A stretch of DNA of 64,000 nt from Zantedeschia hybrid cultivar (GCA_030544215.1 JARZZO010000003.1:1994001-2058000); one strand, 5' to 3'. Counted from the stretch's first letter, positions 43,428 through 54,872 are shown. A program made the numbers and translations. The notes: generated by a model from the sequence alone, not told the origin.

Positions 43428-45140
43428 TTGTATGGAGAGAAATTTCAGATTTTTACTGATCATAAGAGCCTGAAGTATGTGTTCACACAGAGGGATTTGA
43501 ATTTGAGGCAGCGTAGGTGGATGGAATTCATCAAGGATTATGACCTCGACCTTTCTTATCATCCGGGCAAGGCGAATGTGGTGGCAGACGCCTTGAGTCG
43601 GAAGACGGTCGTATCATACCTTATGATTCGAGAATGGAGATTATTTGAGCGGGTTGTGGAATCTTCCTTTCGGATTCCACGTGAGGATGATAAAGCCGTG
43701 TTGGCCAGCTTGACTGTGAGACTAGCAGTGTACCATGCTGTGATTGAGGCTCAGAGGGCAGATGTAGAGTTACCGCAGATTCTGCAGAGACCAGAGGTGG
43801 AGTTGTGGGATGACGGTACAGTTAGGTTTAGAGGCAGACTCTATGTTCCGGCCGAAGAGGACGTGCACAGGAGTGTCCTTGATGAGGCGCACCGTTCTAG
43901 ATATGCAGTGCATTCCGGGACAACTAAGATGTATCATTGTTTGAGGAGGCACTTTTGGTGGCCTGGTATGAAGAAAGATGTGGCTGAGTATGTGGCTAGG
44001 TGCATGACTTGTCAGCAGGTTAAAGCCGAACATCAGAGACCAGGAGGGTTGTTGCAGCCCTTACCGATCCCGGAATAGAAATGGGAGCATGTGACTATGG
44101 ATTTTGTGATGGGATTACCTGTATCCCCTAGCAGAAGGGACGCGATCTGAGTTATTGTTGATCGGTTGACCAAGTCTGCTCACTTCCTGGATATTAGGAA
44201 GGACTGGTCAGTCGGTAAGTTGGCTAAGTTGTTTGTAGATCGGATCATCTCTCTACACGGGGTGCCTTTATCCATCGTATCAGACCGGGATCCAAGGTTT
44301 ACTTCCAGGTTCTGGAAGAGTTTTCAAAAGGCCTTGGGTACGCAGTTGGCCTTCAGTTCGGCCTATCATCCCGAGACTGATGGGCAGTTGGAAAGGACCA
44401 TTCAGACTCTAGAGGATATGCTCAGGGCATGTTGCCTAGACTGGGGAGGTTCTTGGGAGCAACATTTGCCTACTGTGGAGTTTGCCTACAACAACAGTTA
44501 TCATTCTAGTATCGGCATGGCGCCTTACGAGGCTTTGTACGGGCGGCCGTGTCGATCCCCGGTGTGTTGGTCCGAGATTGGCGAGAGGCAGATAGCAGGG
44601 CCAGAGTTAGTACAGCAGTGTGCTGAGGTTGCCAGGGTGGTACGGCAGAGATTGATCGCTGCTCAGAGCAGACAGAAGAGTTATGCTGATATCCGGAGGA
44701 GACCGCTTGAGTTTGAGGTTGGAGACCACGTGTTTCTCCGAGTCTCACCCTCCAAGGGTGTGATGAGATTCGGGAAGCGAGGCAAGCTGAGTCCGCGATA
44801 TATTGGGCATTTTCCCATTCTTGCTCGAATTGGGGAAACCGCGTATCAGCTGGTCTTGCCGCCCAGTCTTGCAGGGGTGCACGATGTGTTCCGTGTTTCT
44901 TTGCTGAGAAGATATGTTCAGGATCCATCCCATGTTTTAGATTTTTCAGAGTTGGAGATCGCTGAGGACTTATCCTTTCCAGAGTTTCCAGTTCGTATTG
45001 AGGATCGCAGAGAACAGGTCCTTCGAAACAAGGTTGTGCCTTTGGTTAAGGTGATTTGACAGTACCGCTCCGGGGGCGAGGCAACCTGGGAGCGTGAGGA
45101 CGAGATGCGGGAGCAGTTTCCTTACCTTTTTTCGTAAGTT
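43428..45140 (+). pseudogene. Element D RNase H end, integrase, chromodomain
   Basis: Open frame 43428-44078 holds FQIFTDHKSLKYVFTQ, VVADALSRK and the integrase zinc region (HRSRYAVHSG, CMTCQQ). A stop at 44076 and another at about 44150 (TGA for Trp) follow. The core continues at 44166-45059 with SDRDPRF, then ETDGQLERTIQTLED and GPRY-like PRYIGHFPILARIG. The chromodomain-type tail reads FPVRIEDRREQVLRNKVVPL, a TGA at 45058-45060 replacing the conserved Trp, then GEATWEREDEMREQFPYLF to 45135. Confidence 0.85.
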
Positions 45141-45213
45141 CTTTTGTGAGCTTGTATCTTTATGTTTCAACCTCGTTAATTCTAGCAGGCAATTTCGGGG
45201 ACGAAATTCTTTT

Positions 45214-45226
45214 AAGGGGGGGAGAA
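45214..45226 (+). other. Element D polypurine tract
   Basis: AAGGGGGGGAGAA directly before the LTR start at 45227; the usual site for second-strand priming. Confidence 0.85.
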
Positions 45227-47536
45227 TGTAAGGACTGAGGTTTTCGGATCCGGTTTTCGGGATCGGACCCTGTAGTTCAGGCTCTGATGGGGCTGAGACT
45301 CTGTTCTGTTTCGTGTCGAGCCCGCTCGATGCGGTTTAAACGGCGTCCAGCATTGCAGACGCATTTTAGATTGTGCCACGTGGGTGCCACGTGGGCTGGC
45401 TTTGGGCCGCGAGAGTACGGCCCTGTCGTATCGTCTGAACGGCGTCCGCGAGGGACGACGCCTTTCAGACTGCGACCCTGGGTTGTCAGTGTACGGCACC
45501 AGTCTTGTCGTCTGAACGACGTCTTGGATGGACGACGCGTTTCAGAGTTCTGTCAGAGCGGCCCGTCATGTCAACTGATAGGCGTCCGTACATCTCGACG
45601 CGTTTTAGCCAGTTTCTGGTTACCCCGCGAACCCTCCTTCCTTTCCCTCATTTCTTCCTTCCCTCTCTTTCTCCTCCCTTCCTCCGGCGATTCCGGCGTC
45701 GCCTCCTTCCCCTCCCTCTTTTCCTCACACCATTTCATCTCTCCCTCCACTCCATCGACCTCCTAGCTCCCACCACTACCACCACCTCCTCCTCCGCGGC
45801 GTTTTCTCTCCGGACGGCGGCCGACGTCCCGGTGGAGTAACGACAACCTCGGCGGTACCGGTGGCGGCGTGGGGCGAGACGGGTAGGCGGCTTGGAGCTT
45901 GGAGGAGTTCAAGTAACCGGTAGGGTGACGATTTCCGTAGTGTTTCATTTTAAAACCATGTTCTCCCGTTTGAAGCATGCTACGGATCTATGGTTTTTGG
46001 GTAGAATGAGCATGTTAGGGGCTTTTCTTGATGAGAATGGGAGTTTCTATGAATATGTATTTGAGGATTCCTCGTGATGGTTTACTTTGTCCCTCTTCCC
46101 CCTCCGTTTTGTGTGATTTTGGGGCTCTTGGGGATCAAAAGGGGACCCTCGGGTTGAACTGTGGAATCAGATTTCTGGCGCTAAAAGACGTCGTACCTAG
46201 ACGACGCCATTTAGAATGGCGACGGGCCAGTACGACGCCTTTTAGGTAGAAATCTTCCTGTTTGAGGTTCTGTCCGTCTGGGTTTCTGGCGTTAAATAAC
46301 GTCGTACCTGGACGACGCCATTCAGAATGGCGACGAGCCAGTACGACGCCATTTAAGCAGAAATCACCATGATTAAGGATTATGCAAGTTTCAGATTCTG
46401 GTGTGAATGGCGTCTGAGGACAGCGACGCCTTTTGAAAAGGCGGCTTCCCAGGACGACGCGTTTTACGCCAGGTTCTGAGACCGAGATTTCATGAACCAG
46501 TTTAGGATGCTTGAATAGCGTCGGCCTTGGGCGACGCGATTCAAGACAGAACCACACTAATCCATACCAGTAAAATGTATTTCACTATTAGTTAGTCGAT
46601 TAAATGCATGCCTTAAATCTACTCGATAATGATGGATTTTTCGTGACCGGATCACACTGTACCGTGTTTTGTGTTGCTGTGGACCCAGAGTGACAGTTGT
46701 AGCGCTTTATCACCCTGTGCTGGTGTGGGTGGAGCACAGCGCCGGTGGGAGCAGTGGCGGGGTGACGTCTAGTGAGAGAGGGTCACCTGGTGAACCCTGG
46801 GGTTAGCTAGTACCGGTGTTGGAGAGGTACCTGTGGAGTGTCACTCGTGCTGAGGGAAGGAGTAACCACCTCAGCCAGTTTGGCCGGAGTAGCTAGCGTG
46901 CTATCCGAGGGGTTACTGTTTGGTCTCAGCGGGTTGGTGTTTCCCACTTTCGTTGTGTGGTTGACGTGTTTTGAGGATACACTGGTTATGGGTTCCCTAG
47001 TAAATTGGAATTATGCATGTTAAATATACTTCGAATGCATGTGATTCATATCGAGATTTAGGTGTAATAATTACTGCTTTACTTGGTTACTATACCTCCA
47101 GCTGTACCGTGCACTTGTGGGTGTGTGAGTGGGCAGTGGGGATCGAAGGATCCCTACTGAGTCTTTTCGTTGAGACTCATCCCTGCAGTTTTCAGGTGAG
47201 GACTCCAGGCAGGCTTAGCGAGGGGTGTGCTGCTGTGTGTCGCGCGCCGTCAGTTGTGGTTCCGGAGTATGCCCCGACGTAGTTGTTATCTTTATGTCTG
47301 GCCTGTATGCTTAATTATTTCTTTGTTATTGGAGTATGTAATTATTTGCTGTATCGAGTCGCATTGTAATAACTTTTAATTCCTGCATTTTCCTTTCAAT
47401 TCAATGCGATGTGAATGTTTAGCTTAGTTTATTATTTATTTCCCAGACTTACTTAGATCCTGGTTTGGTTCCAAATTAATGATTCGATATCCATTTAGTA
47501 ATCGGATCCCCGATTATAGGGTGGCGAGTCGTTACA
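45227..47536 (+). repeat. Element D 3' LTR (2310 bp)
   Basis: TGTAAGGACTG to GAGTCGTTACA. It contains the same hairpin series as the solo LTR, for example 45335-45369, 45434-45471 and 45511-45546. The base after it (47537) is within element F gag; GCGGC at 47537-47541 may be the right half of the target duplication, whose left half was lost in the deletion. Confidence 0.92.
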
Positions 47537-48027
47537 GCGGCCAAGCGCCCCTCGGCCTCTGTCGGATGAATTCTAGACGAAGCATTATCCTGCTCCGTTA
47601 CTAGATGGCTGGCGCGCGGAACTCGGCCTTGCGGCCCGTATGGTTCGCTGCGCGCCGAAGTTGGTTCGTTATGGAACGCCCGCGAGGGCGTCGGCTGCCC
47701 CCTCGTAGGCTGAGCAGTTGGACAATATTGGGGTAGGGGTGATACCTGCTGTGTTGGTTGATTCAGCAACCCCATACGCTGGGCGATAGCAGAAACCATA
47801 TCGCGCAGCGGTGCCATGGAAGTAAAGGTTGCGGTCAGCGTGGCTACTTGTTGCTGGAGCTCCTCCACTCGGTCGTCCCTGGGAGCGAGCGGCTCCGATA
47901 TCGCCGAGAGGACAGACCCTTGTGGAAGGGTAGACGGGACTCTTTCGGTGTGAAGTGACTGCGCCGGAGTCGCTCGCATCTCTGCCTCGTCTTGACCGGA
48001 TCGCCTAGTCACAGGCCGATGAGACAT
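47537..48027 (-). pseudogene. Element F gag, N-terminal part
   Basis: Starts at ATG 48027 (MSHRPVTRRSGQDEAEM), 15 bases inside the primer site. It is followed by a heptad-like stretch (DDRVEELQQQVATLTATF), which looks like a short coiled coil, and by Pro/Gln-rich sequence. The frame reaches the border of element D at 47537 (EAEGRLA). An upstream open extension to 48255 lies in the LTR and is not coding. Confidence 0.75.
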
Positions 48028-48042
48028 GGTTGTTTTGCTTCT

Positions 48043-48060
48043 TTCCCACAGACAACGCCA
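48043..48060 (-). other. Element F primer binding site
   Basis: The minus strand reads TGGCGTTGTCTGTGGGAA two bases from the LTR end (CATCA). It is a typical TGGCG-type site, not the initiator Met type; I cannot assign the tRNA with certainty. Confidence 0.7.
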
Positions 48061-48062
48061 AG

Positions 48063-48641
48063 TGATGTAGCCGAAGCTATCACTAATGGACTCCAGGAGC
48101 AGAGTCCGGTCGTGAGCCGAAAGACCGATGACCGAGAGGGATCCGGTCGAAAAAGTGAGCGGAGAGCGAAGCCGAAACTCTTGCGAAATGAAGAAACCAG
48201 TCAGGAAGGGTCCTGGGTCTCGGCCCAGGAGAACTCCCTCCGATGGTAAAGTCAATCTCTGTCGAAAGAACGAATATTTAGAAAGAAGGAAAAGCTTAAA
48301 TGCTTATGGTGTACCTTTTTCGCAGTGAACAACGTTCCTTTTATAGTGGGGGATGATGGTTCTCTTCTTAGAGCAGCCGATATAGGACTATATTTAGAGG
48401 TTTGACAGGAAATTGCCGAAATACCCTGTTAATAGGCCGATGGCTTGGTAGTAGTTAACCGGAATGGGCCGGACCCACCTCGGCTTACCGTGCGCTGTGA
48501 TTGGGCCGAGTACAGCTGTTTATTGAGCCCATGGTGTGGGCCGAATTTGCTCAGTTGACTTCGTGGGCCGAGGATGCCTCGGCCCTTTCTCTTGTTGGGC
48601 TGCCCCCCCAATGTTGGGCCTAATCGGATTCTCCTCCATCA
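48063..48641 (-). repeat. Element F upstream LTR (579 bp)
   Basis: Partner of 27820-28397. TATAAAAGG box on the minus strand at 48337-48345. It is followed on the plus strand by GGTAC, the right copy of the target duplication. Confidence 0.93.
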
Positions 48642-48646
48642 GGTAC

Positions 48647-49110
48647 TAAAGATCTAAACTCACATATTAAGCCGCCGAATTGATTCCTACTGGTTCTATA
48701 AATTCGGATTATGCGAGTGATCCTGATGATATCTACCTTAGGGTTTGTATTCATGTTTGGTGGTGCATCAATCTCATGGGCTTGTAAGAAGTAAAAATGT
48801 GTTGCTAGATCCACAATAAAAGCTGAATTTGTGGCTTGCAGTTTGGCAACTACTGAGGCTGTGTGGATTAAAGGTTTTCTAGATGATTTGAAGCTAAAAG
48901 TATGGACCGATGATCTTATTTTGCTGCGTTGTGATAATCAGGTGGTAGTGACAACGTTGGAAAATGAAGAAATCAATCCCAAAGGTAAACACATTGAGAT
49001 TCACTATCATTACGTTTTTGACATTCTACAGAAGGAGAAAGTGGCTGTGAGCTATATTCCAACTTCTGAGATGTTGACATATCCATTAACAAAACATTAA
49101 CTATGGATTC
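48647..49110 (+). pseudogene. Element E RNase H
   Basis: Continues the copia pol frame after element F. TKDLNSHI is followed by worn sequence and ISWACKK, then STIKAEFVACSLATTEAVWI, LLRCDNQVVVTTLENEEINP and KGKHIEIHYHYVFD, ending YIPTSEMLTYPLTKH at 49097. This is the standard copia RNase H end (the STxEAEY and HIxxxxHxxR blocks). One stop lies at about 48795. Confidence 0.85.
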
Positions 49111-49183
49111 TTTTATGAGGCATGTCCATAATATGGGACTAAGGAGAGACTAGTATAAGCCTCAGTTAGCCTCAAGGTACATT

Positions 49184-49917
49184 GCCCAAGTGGGGGATGT
49201 AGGTTAGATGGATTGTACCCATCGGCCTGTAAGTTAAGTGGGCTTGCATTACTGGTCTGGTTAATGGACTTCCAATAGAGCACAACTACTAGATGACCTA
49301 GTGGACCTAATTGGAGATCCACAATTAAAAGAAGATCAAATTTATAGTGAGTTCTTTGATGGAATGCCAGATCCTCATTTAAGAGGTAGTTATTGGAAGA
49401 GAGAAAGGAGGCGGCATCCGTTGGTTTTCTATAAAAGGAAGGAGTTAACCGCATGGTGGACTCTCTAGGCAGAACTCTCTCTCGTGGATAGATATGCCTT
49501 CACTCTTCTCTTCTCTGTCGCACTTCTCATCTTCTCCTAGTTTCTCTTCTATCTAATGTTACTGTGGAAGGATAGAAGAAGCATTTTACTGGCAGTCAAA
49601 GAGGACCATGGTAGAGGAATTTGCGTTAGGAGGGAAGAATTCTTAGTGTTAATTCTCTGGAGAGGAATTTTACCGTGGCCATCATTGTCGGAGATTTCTA
49701 TTGGAGATAACGTTGGAGAGGAAGGCTTACACTACACACACAGGTTCTTCTGCTGGTGCGTTTAATGCGCTTGTCATCTTATCATTCATACTTATACATT
49801 TATGTTTGTGCCCTTCTGGTGCACTTGATCAATATCTTTACTGGATAATGGTAAATCAATTGAATTTATCACGACCAATATTTTGCATCATTAATTGATG
49901 ATAATTTAAATTAACCA
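49184..49917 (+). repeat. Element E polypurine tract and 3' LTR
   Basis: The tract AAGTGGGGGA (49187-49196) precedes TGTAGGTTAG, the LTR start at 49197. The LTR is about 721 bases and ends near 49917. Its last 205 bases match 20391-20588. Confidence 0.8.
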
Positions 49918-51180
49918 ACAAATATAATCACTCTTTTGGCACAAGGAAGAACAAACTATGTAACTAAGATATGTTTTACTCTATTAACTTAATTCATGAA
50001 TTTGTTGGCATGCTCTCCTTGAAGTTACTTGGATGGAATACTTTTATTTGTGGTTATCCTGCCTCAGGTTGACCTAAATCTAGGCAGCCGGTGTTGATAC
50101 ATAATGATGATAACTTGTGTTTAACATAAAATTAATATTTGTTGCTGTGCATGCGGTGCAGCATTTAATCGTGCTGACCTGAATTGTCTGAGCACACAAT
50201 CTTCTTTGTTTATTATTATTATTTTTAAATTGCATTTAATTGTGTGGTTGTCCGATCAACGTGATCAGATGGCAATGTCGAAGATGATGTAGTCCATGTA
50301 GATTGGACAGTGCAGTAAGCATCACTCTTAACGTAGTGATTATATTGATAGTTATGTAAACATAATTTTATATCTATGTATCAAATTTGTTGGTGTTTCT
50401 CCCTAGTGACCTCTTCCTATATTAGTCCGATGAAATGCTACTTTTTTGTGAGCGATTTGGAAGATGCTTCGAGGTGGAAAGAGCTGACATTAATAGCTCC
50501 ATGAATTGGCGTCAAGTTTAACTCCTAAGCTAGCAATGAAAGCTCATCATTGATATAATCATGTCATGCCCATCTGTTGGTTGTATGAACGAAAATTGTG
50601 TACCAGTGCATAGTTAGACAAATTGGCAGTATGATGTGGGGATTGAACTCCACATGTGAAAGGGATTTGTCTTTGGAATTACCGCAAGGTCAATTGTGTG
50701 CTTATGTGAGAAAAAAAAAGACCAAATGGAGGAAGAACAGGGGGAAAATTTGTCAGGAAAATGCAACGGAGCAGGAAGATTTCTATGAAGAAATAATTAG
50801 CAGAATCAGTTGTGCATCTAAAAGATAATTGTTTTGATCCATTTAACTCTTCATGAATTTGTTAGCAAGCTCTTCTAATCTTTAATGGGCCGAGCCCACG
50901 AGAGGGCAATATCCCACATCAATGGTTAACGTTAATCATATGGGAGGCGGCAGGTGTCTAAATACTTGGTTACCTTGTAGAAGGTTAACCTTAATCATAT
51001 GGTAGGCAGGTGTCTGAACACCTTGTTATCTTGCAGATGGTAACCTTAATCTTGTGGTACGCAGGTTGAAAGATTTATTTTAATCGACCTTTAACGCATT
51101 GAATTCGGCTAATTTATGACAAGGAGGATGATATGTAGTGGCGTTAAGACTGTCAATCGTGTCCCTGTCATCCACTTCAT
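49918..51180. other. Intergenic sequence right of element E
   Basis: AT-rich, with only short open frames (76 codons at 50598-50828, no motif). It contains the small tandem repeat at 50924-51067. Confidence 0.5.
50924..51067. repeat. Short tandem repeat, 2.5 units of 56-59 bases
   Basis: Units start at 50924, 50983 and 51039 with GGTTAAC(G/C)TTAATC and contain GGCAGGTGTCT. The last unit ends early, at GCAGGT. Confidence 0.85.
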
Positions 51181-52661
51181 AACAAGTTGAGATTTCTTTG
51201 GGGACTTTGGCGATACGACTCCCACAATTTCCAATCACACAAAGTCATAACTCCAAAAAAAATAAAAAAAATCCAATGTCGAACTATATGGAAGGTTTGA
51301 AAAGAAAAAAACTTCATTTTCCAACAGGAACAGAAACCAGAGCTACATTTATCCTTCCAATTCTCTTTCTCATATACGAGTAACACATCCCGCATCAAAG
51401 TGCCGACTACACCTCCCTGGAATTCTAACTCATATAAGGGAAGAAAACAAAGGTACATAGCTGGGACAAAAAGGTAAATACGAACTTCTAACAAAAATTG
51501 TTGGGCCGGGCTCTCCATGGACTTCTTCTGATGTCTGCTTTCGAAACGTCGCAGGCTTCTTGGTTATCGGGCGCATCCTATAACCAATACAACAGAACCA
51601 CCTCTCCTATGCTGCTCTCAAGAAGGATCGAACGTTTGATACGACCATCTTGCCTTCCAAACATCTTAAGGCGAAAGCGAAGGTCTTCGAGCAAATCGGC
51701 CCTGTTGAGACGAAAGTGAGACGAAAGCCCAACAATTTAGAGGACAGCAAGATTGAAGCGCAGAAGAATAAGTTAAAATACAGAACAAGAACAGCTCTGA
51801 TGGATTCTGATTCTATTCTGATCGTGTAGTTGATCCTTAAGCGGGAAGGGTGTCCTCCTAAGTGGTGTGGCCCTCCCCCATGCGTTCCCATACAGAAGCC
51901 CACGTATAGCAGGGTCTACTGTGGGCTAGGATCCAGCCCATTAAGGCAAGATTTCATTGTACAGAGCCCATGTAGTCCCAGAGTTGCCGCAATGCCCGCA
52001 TTGCAGCGGCATTACACAATCAGGCGGCCAAAAAAAATCAAAAGAAATAAAGAACGGATAATCTTTTCATATCATTTTTATTTTTTATTTTTGAACCGTC
52101 TGATCTACAAGTTGCCCCCTTAAGATTGTCTCATCCACCCTAGATCAAGAGGGGGGGGAAGGTATACTTACTGTAGCAGTCATCCAATCAAACTAGATTG
52201 GATGGTTGCTGGCCTGCACTGTAATGCAGGTATTGCAGCAAGTATTATACGTGGCCCTATATTTAGTGACTCAAAAGTGGCATTGTAAGAGCTCGATCTG
52301 GATGACGTGCAAGCCAACCCTTTAGAGTCGTTTGATGCATTGTAAAATCTTATAACATATAATAAAATAATATTTCATGATAATTTTAGTATGATTAAGG
52401 TGTCCTAAATTACTATACTTTCATGTCTCAATCTAAAACTATTGAAAATCTAAATCAAAGTTTTTAAAATTGTTAATTTTAAAACTGATATTTCACAATA
52501 GCAAACGACCCCGGAAGGTGCTGATACCAGCTCATCTGAGCTGACATCAACTCAGACCTCATCCGGGTAATGATGCCTCAGATCTGTCTGAAGGCTGGTT
52601 TCGACGTCATATGTACCAACCTCGTAATCAAAGTACAACAAAGGCATCAGTTGTGATGCTG
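51181..52661. other. Probable 3' region or intron 2 of the CIA2-like gene; no exon identified
   Basis: If the gene is intact, this stretch should hold the last short exon and the 3' untranslated region. I found no segment that codes for the expected GRFVKR-like end of the CCT domain next to a usable acceptor. It includes a perfect 9-base-stem hairpin (CATCCAATC...GATTGGATG, 52181-52205). Confidence 0.4.
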
Positions 52662-52670
52662 CTGTAGAGA

Positions 52671-52694
52671 TGAGAGAGAGAGAGAGAGAGAGAA
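52671..52694. repeat. (GA)n microsatellite
   Basis: About eleven GA dinucleotides, immediately next to the second intron donor of the CIA2-like gene. Confidence 0.9.
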
Positions 52695-52707
52695 GTCTTA
52701 CACTTGC

Positions 52708-52875
52708 CTTCATTCGGGGCCTGCGGTCGGCGTTCACCTTGCGGACCTGGTATCGGATCTTCTTGGAGAAGAGTCGGGTCCTTCTCTTCTCCTTGTACCT
52801 CAGAACACTGGCCTCCCTCAACCCGCCAGCGCTGGCTGCCCCCTCCAAGAACAGCTCAAGCTGAGACACCCGCGC
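52708..52875 (-). CDS. CIA2: CIA2-like protein, exon 2 (CCT domain)
   Basis: Fifty-six codons, phase 0 at both ends. After ARVSQLELFLEG comes the CCT domain: REASVLRYKEKRRTRLFSKK followed by IRYQVRKVNADRRPRMK. The acceptor is TTTATGGCAG at 52885-52876. After the MK codons the DNA reads GCAAGT (52707-52702), the exact consensus of the rare GC-type plant donor. A GT donor six bases on (AGT|GTAAGA) would insert Ala-Ser and is less likely. The CCT domain is a DNA-contact and nuclear-localisation module in CO-like and CIA2 proteins; its last residues (GRFVKR-like) must be on a further exon that I did not find. Confidence 0.82.
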
Positions 52876-53786
52876 CTGCCATAAACACCAACACCAACAA
52901 CAAAATGTTGAGAAAACTCTAAACAACACGATGTCACGCATCAAAAGGCGGTTTTCCTTCCCGACAAAACAAGGCATACATGTAGGCTAACAGATCAAGT
53001 TTTCAAATGGGGTGGGTCTAACAGTCAAATCATGGATTCCCAGCCCGGACGGCAGGGATTCTCCCTCGAGTCGCTTTTTACGTTGGAGAAGACCCCATCA
53101 CACATCACCATCCGTCTACTTATGGGCGATGGAATCTGATCAAATATTCGTAGGCCTCCCTTGTGCTAAAAGTCGCCAAACCATCTCCTCAACCTATTAC
53201 TTCACTTCAGAGTGCGTATGGGCCCCTACGAATTGGGCCCATGAGGACCCACACTTGCGTTGCCGGAGTAAATGGACACAATGCAGGCCGGAAAGATTCG
53301 GCCAATGGGTGTTATGAGTTTGTTGGCTACGGGGTAGGCCACGGGAGAAGGCGAGGATCCCACGCCTCCTCGGGCTTAGGACCACGTATCAATAAACCTG
53401 ATGAACGGAGAGCTCATCAGAGACCCTCCGATCAAAAGTTGAGGTTTACCATTTTGGGCTTAAATGGGCTCGGTGTTCCGGAGCACAGCCCAGTGGAGAA
53501 ATAAAGAGGGAAGGGAGAAGAAATTTTGACGAAACACTTCTCTGTGAAAGTTCGAATTTTTCTGCTGGAAGCAGAGCTCTTGTTCATCTGTGAAAGTCTC
53601 ACACAAGTCACTACTTCATGATTGGGATTTGCCCACTTCAAGAAATTTGGAAGAGTGGTGTTCATGCTTAATTGTGAGTGTGCTTTCTCACTACTACTCA
53701 CTGCTAGCTCGCTCTAATGGTGGTTGTGGTGGAGGTGAAGAAGAGGAAGGAGGTGTGGGATTGGGAGTTTGGAACCAGATACGTAC

Positions 53787-54872
53787 AATGGCATCGACGG
53801 GGCATTCCGACGAGTCCCCGGCGTCGGAGAACGGCGACCCACGTCCGGACCACGCATTCACCACCTCCTTGTAGTCCAACTTAAGGCTCAGTACGGGCTT
53901 CATCTTCCCCGACTCCGTCCGCTGCTGCTGCGTGGAGGTACTGGAGGCCGTCGCGGTCTCCGCCTTGGCGGGCGGCGGTAGCGCCTCCTCCTCCTTCCCC
54001 TCCGCTTTGCCGGCTTTGTCGAGCACCTTCTCCACCTTCTGGACCTTCTTCTTCTTCTTGTCGGCAGGCGGGGGAGGTGGGGGCGCCGGCTTCAGCTTGG
54101 GGGCGATCTTGAGCACCTCGACGGTGGGCGACCGCCACCACTCGCCGTCGTCGGCCCTCTTCAGCGCCCGCCGTATGTTCCCGCGGGGGCCGTAGCCGAA
54201 CTTGAATAACCGGCCGAAGCCGTGGCCCAAGGGGACGCTGCCCAGAAAGGGGTGGCTGGCCTGCTTAGAGGCTTCGCCGCCGCCATTGGCGCCCACGCCG
54301 AGGTTGCCCATGATGCTGTCGATGCCCTCGCCCACCTCCTCGTCCAGGATGGACTCGGCATCGAAGTCGTCGTCCAGCCCCACCGGCGAGCTGGGCTCCC
54401 GGAGCTCGACGCTGGCGGGGCTCAGGCAGGCTGAGGAGTGCTCGGAGGAGCTCGTCGGTCGGGGACCGATGCGGGGGCTGGGCTCGTCGGGAACATACCG
54501 GTGGAGGAGGAACCCCGCGTCGCCGAGGGCGGGGAAGGTGGGAAGCAGCTCGGCGGGGGTCTCGGAGAAGGAGCCGCCGAAGGGCCTGGCGTTCTTCTGG
54601 CACAGATTGGGCGGGGTCTTGGCGGAGAACACGTTGGGGTAGACGGTGGAGAGGAGGGCGGCCGCCTCGTTGTAGGTCTGGTTGGGGCGCTTCCGGGGGG
54701 CGCGAGCCCGCTTGGTGGAGATGGTGAGCGGGGAGTTGCTGGACTCCGATAGCGTGGAGGAAGGAGACGAGTGGGTGGAGCGGGAGGAGCTCGCCGGCGA
54801 GGAGGAAGGCTTGACGACGATGTCGAGGTCGAAACCATAGGCGGCCCTGCCGCCGCTTAAGCAAGATGACAT
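53787..54872 (-). CDS. CIA2: CIA2-like (chloroplast import apparatus 2) regulator, exon 1
   Basis: CIA2 and its relative CIL are nuclear regulators that raise expression of plastid protein import and plastid ribosome genes in leaves. Exon 1 has 362 codons from ATG 54872. Family marks in order: MSSCLSGGRAAYGFDLDIV, a Ser-rich segment with SSTLSESSNSPLTISTKRAR, RKRPNQTYNEAAALLSTVYP (split as RKRPNQTYNEAAALL), FLLHRYVPDEPSP, an acidic stretch (ESILDEEVGEGIDSIMG), GFGRLFKFGYGPRGNIRRAL, a Pro/Lys-rich linker, and LSLKLDYKEVVNAWSGRGSP. It ends in phase 0 at DAI with donor GTACGT (53786-53781). With exon 2 it gives 418 residues, near the usual length. Very GC-rich compared with its surroundings. Confidence 0.88.

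Larger units (their letters stand above)
41520..47536 (+). mobile_element. Element D: plus-strand Tekay-type chromovirus, 5' part deleted
   Basis: Starts mid-gag at about 41520 and runs through protease, RT, RNase H, integrase with chromodomain, polypurine tract and a full 2310-base LTR. Its protein is very close to element B but lies on the opposite strand. The 5' LTR, primer site and gag N-terminus are missing, and the left junction falls within element F gag. It is the best preserved Tekay copy here, yet has a few stops. Confidence 0.88.
27820..48641 (-). mobile_element. Element F: Tat-lineage Ty3/gypsy retrotransposon with nested insertions
   Basis: Minus-strand element bounded by two 578/579-base LTRs and a perfect 5-base target duplication, GGTAC at 27815-27819 and 48642-48646. 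Without inner insertions it would be close to 11 kb. In order on the minus strand: LTR, primer site, gag, protease, RT, RNase H, a second RNase H of the archaeal type, integrase, a 67-base tandem repeat array, an antisense gene, polypurine tract and LTR. The second RNase H and the extra antisense gene behind pol are marks of the Tat lineage. The LTRs differ at only about 20 of 579 positions by my count, mostly transitions. Confidence 0.92.
20391..49917 (+). mobile_element. Element E: Ty1/copia retrotransposon, interrupted by several insertions
   Basis: Plus-strand element whose pieces are collinear: 5' LTR remnant (20391-20588), primer site, gag, protease and integrase remnants, RT to 27819, then RNase H and 3' LTR at 48647-49917. 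The integrase precedes RT, as in copia elements. The reading frame joins exactly across the large insertion: the bases before 27820 and after 48641 together code for the conserved RYLLGTKDL region. It has many stops and is the oldest layer of this nest. Confidence 0.88.

Noticed and set aside
51607..51660. Minus-strand GGTCGTATCAAACGT coding GRIKRS, a possible end of the CCT domain
   Set aside because: No acceptor lies directly before it; the nearest AG puts the codons in the wrong phase after exon 2, and one residue would be missing.
52552..52661. Candidate third exon of the CIA2-like gene after CTCTACAG at 52662
   Set aside because: The intron would be only 46 bases, below the usual plant minimum, and the exon would add just QHHN before a stop.
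54265..54864. Long minus-strand and plus-strand alternative frames over the CIA2-like exon
   Set aside because: High GC of the exon leaves all frames open; only the frame from 54872 gives CIA2 motifs and joins in phase to the CCT exon.
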